A stretch of 64,000 nucleotides of DNA from Acinetobacter gerneri DSM 14967 = CIP 107464 = MTCC 9824 (lineage in GTDB: Bacteria > Pseudomonadota > Gammaproteobacteria > Pseudomonadales > Moraxellaceae): assembly GCF_000368565.1 (NCBI RefSeq), contig NZ_KB849533.1, positions 43,757 to 107,756 of the forward strand. The letters run 5' to 3'. Each line of letters opens with the position of its first letter. Position 1 is the first letter of the stretch. Position numbers and translations under genes: made by a program. Under the pieces are notes generated by a model. It was given only the letters and a program-made list of their open reading frames with translations. It searched no databases and was not told the origin of the DNA. Positions 62,578 to 64,000 of the stretch are shown one piece after another.

Positions 62578-63030
62578 CTTGTTAAACCAATCCTAATTCA
62601 TCTCAAGAAATGCAGTTCAACCTCACATTTTTTTAGAAATTTGTTAAATAACCAACGATATTTTTTTATTCTATAAATAGTTTAGACAAAAAAATAGTAG
62701 AATTTTCTTTTTATTTCTGTACCAAGCAATTTTTATGTAGCCTTAACATAACAATCCTTTTCTAAAATCATCGTAAAAATTGTCATGAACTCAGCATATC
62801 AACTTTAAAACCATGATGAGTAAACTATGTTTAGGTCTATGAATAAAGCTTTGTACTATACTGTAGAATAAAATTAATATATTTTTTATCAAAACATATC
62901 ATTTCATTACATCAGATTTATTAAAACGCAGATTCAAATCCCAAGTGCAACACACTTGTAGTTAGTTGAAAAAGTTAGGTGTATTCATAGAATCATTAGA
63001 CTTTTTCAACTCGCAATTGGAAAGCACACA
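62578..63030. other. Intergenic region running into the IS30 left end
   Basis: These 453 bases include the AT-rich promoter region of the Amt-type gene (to about 62930) and the left end and leader of the IS30-family element. No further gene is seen. Confidence 0.5.
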
Positions 63031-64000
63031 ATGAAGAAATACACCCAACTTTCTCAAGATGAAAGATACGAAATTTATGCTACTTTGAAAAGTAAAAGTT
63101 CAATCGCTAGCCTTGCTCGGGAGTTAGGGCGTTCACGATCAACCATCTACCGTGAGTTAAAAAGAAATACTGGGCAACGTGGATATAGAGCTCAACAGGC
63201 AGCGAAATTTGCAAGTCAAAGACGGTACCATCCTTCATCATCCATGACAGCATTTGCCTTCGCTTATATTGATTACTTAATTGGCTTAGACTGGTCACCA
63301 GAACAAATTTCAGGTGCTTTAACACAACGCGGTTGGCTGGATGTACCTTCACATGAGTGGATTTACCAGCACATTTATCAAGATAAATCACAAGGAGGTA
63401 ACCTCCATCTACACTTAAGGCATCAGAAGAAATATCGAAAACGAGGTTACAAAAACACGGATCGTAGAGGGCAAATCATTGATAAAACAAGTATTCATTG
63501 CCGAGACCAGGTCATTGATCAGCGACAACGTTTAGGAGATTTCGAAGGTGATACGGTGATTGGTAAACATCATAAAGGAGCTTTATTAACCCTCGTTGAT
63601 CGAAAGAGCCTGTACGTACATATTGTTCATTTAGGGTCAACGAGAGCATCCTCTAAAACGATTACTTGTGCATTAGATCGTTTACGAATGAGCCATGCTT
63701 ATAGTGTAACATTTGATAATGGAAAGGAATTTGCCGAACACAAAAGAATTACTGATGTCGGCATAGATACTTATTTTGCTGATCCTTACAAGTCTATTCA
63801 GCGAGCTAGAAATGAAAATACGAATGGTTTAATCCGGCAATATCTGCCAAAATCATCATCGTTTGATGACGTGTCAAACGATGAAATAGAGCAGATAGAA
63901 TTTTCACTCAACCATCGTCCTAGAAAAACACTAGGCTGGTATACGCCAAGTGAAGTTATGGCTGGTTTTTATACTGTTGCACTTGCTGCTTGAATCCGCC
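62943..64000 (+). mobile_element. IS30-family insertion sequence, right end cut off by the window
   Basis: The transposase gene nearly fills the element. The left end is placed near AAGTGCAACACACTTGTAG (from 62943), by position only, because the right terminal repeat is outside the window and cannot be compared. Between the end and the gene, AGTTGAAAAAGT (62964-62975) and ACTTTTTCAACT (63000-63011) form a perfect 12-base inverted repeat, which would fold in transcripts entering from outside. TTGAAT at 63990-63995 overlaps the transposase stop and could be an outward -35 box. Confidence 0.75.
63031..63993 (+). CDS. IS30-family transposase
   Basis: The protein has 320 residues and is complete. 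The N-terminal helix-turn-helix YTQLSQDERYEIYATLKSKS and LGRSRSTIYRELKRN is the IS30 DNA-binding region. The DDE core is LGDFEGDTVIG (first Asp), YSVTFDNGKEFAEH (second Asp) and RARNENTNGLIRQYLPK (Glu), followed by LNHRPRKTLGWYTPSEV. The spacing and the NENTNG motif are diagnostic of IS30. A ribosome-binding site (GGAAAG) precedes the ATG. The frame is intact, so the copy may be active. Confidence 0.95.
   Translation: MKKYTQLSQDERYEIYATLKSKSSIASLARELGRSRSTIYRELKRNTGQRGYRAQQAAKFASQRRYHPSSSMTAFAFAYIDYLIGLDWSPEQISGALTQRGWLDVPSHEWIYQHIYQDKSQGGNLHLHLRHQKKYRKRGYKNTDRRGQIIDKTSIHCRDQVIDQRQRLGDFEGDTVIGKHHKGALLTLVDRKSLYVHIVHLGSTRASSKTITCALDRLRMSHAYSVTFDNGKEFAEHKRITDVGIDTYFADPYKSIQRARNENTNGLIRQYLPKSSSFDDVSNDEIEQIEFSLNHRPRKTLGWYTPSEVMAGFYTVALAA

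Noticed and set aside
1..64000. CRISPR array, prophage, toxin-antitoxin or restriction system
   Set aside because: No regularly spaced repeats, no cas, phage structural, toxin or restriction motifs were seen in any of the translated frames considered.

Overview
The window is about 64 kb of a low-GC gammaproteobacterial chromosome, almost certainly Acinetobacter. The evidence is an Omp38/AbOmpA-type OmpA, ComEA and FimT competence or pilus genes, an OprB porin, and a gacS / cysM / rlmD / relA block. There is no phage and no CRISPR array, and I found no tRNA or rRNA gene. Foreign DNA is limited to an IS30-family element at the right edge and a small MITE-like element near 21 kb.

Layout. 0-6.5 kb: cut-off gene, DKNYY membrane protein, dsbC-like gene, Sel1-repeat protein, AEC transporter, old-yellow-enzyme oxidoreductase. 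6.8-10.3 kb: an OprB-type porin and a TonB receptor closely resembling the PQQ receptor PqqU/YncD, in one operon. 11-14.5 kb: mutM-ppiC, two paralogous lipoproteins around a GGCT-like protein, mscL. 14.7-21 kb: typA, NCS2 permease, rsmC, lysP-like permease. 21-22.7 kb: a MITE-like element, then rtcB behind a promoter, mini-ORF, hairpin and terminator. 22.9-25.7 kb: three OmpA-domain genes. 26-31 kb: FimT-like pseudopilin, thiolase, VOC protein, then infC and thrS. infC begins with ATT and thrS has a tRNA-Thr-like hairpin in its leader.

31.2-38.4 kb is the most distinctive region. An operon of ceramidase-like hydrolase, FAD lactone-oxidase-like enzyme and DSD1-type PLP enzyme diverges from an AraC-type regulator, which is followed by an acyl-CoA ligase. 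I infer a sphingoid or ceramide catabolic cluster analogous to the SphR regulon of Pseudomonas aeruginosa.

38.4-45.3 kb: repeat-rich intergenic DNA, then the tight operon pcnB-folK-panB-panC-rapZ-HPr-darP. 45.4-57.4 kb: comEA, mazG, SDR, a small exported protein, relA, rlmD, an exonuclease, cysM and divergent gacS. 57.6-64 kb: enoyl-CoA hydratase, a compact structured-RNA candidate with terminator, a second copy of a dispersed repeat, hydroxyacid dehydrogenase and hydroxypyruvate-isomerase-like genes, rsfS, an atypical Amt transporter and the IS30 element.

Functions are inferred from motifs and remembered family sequences; no database search was run.
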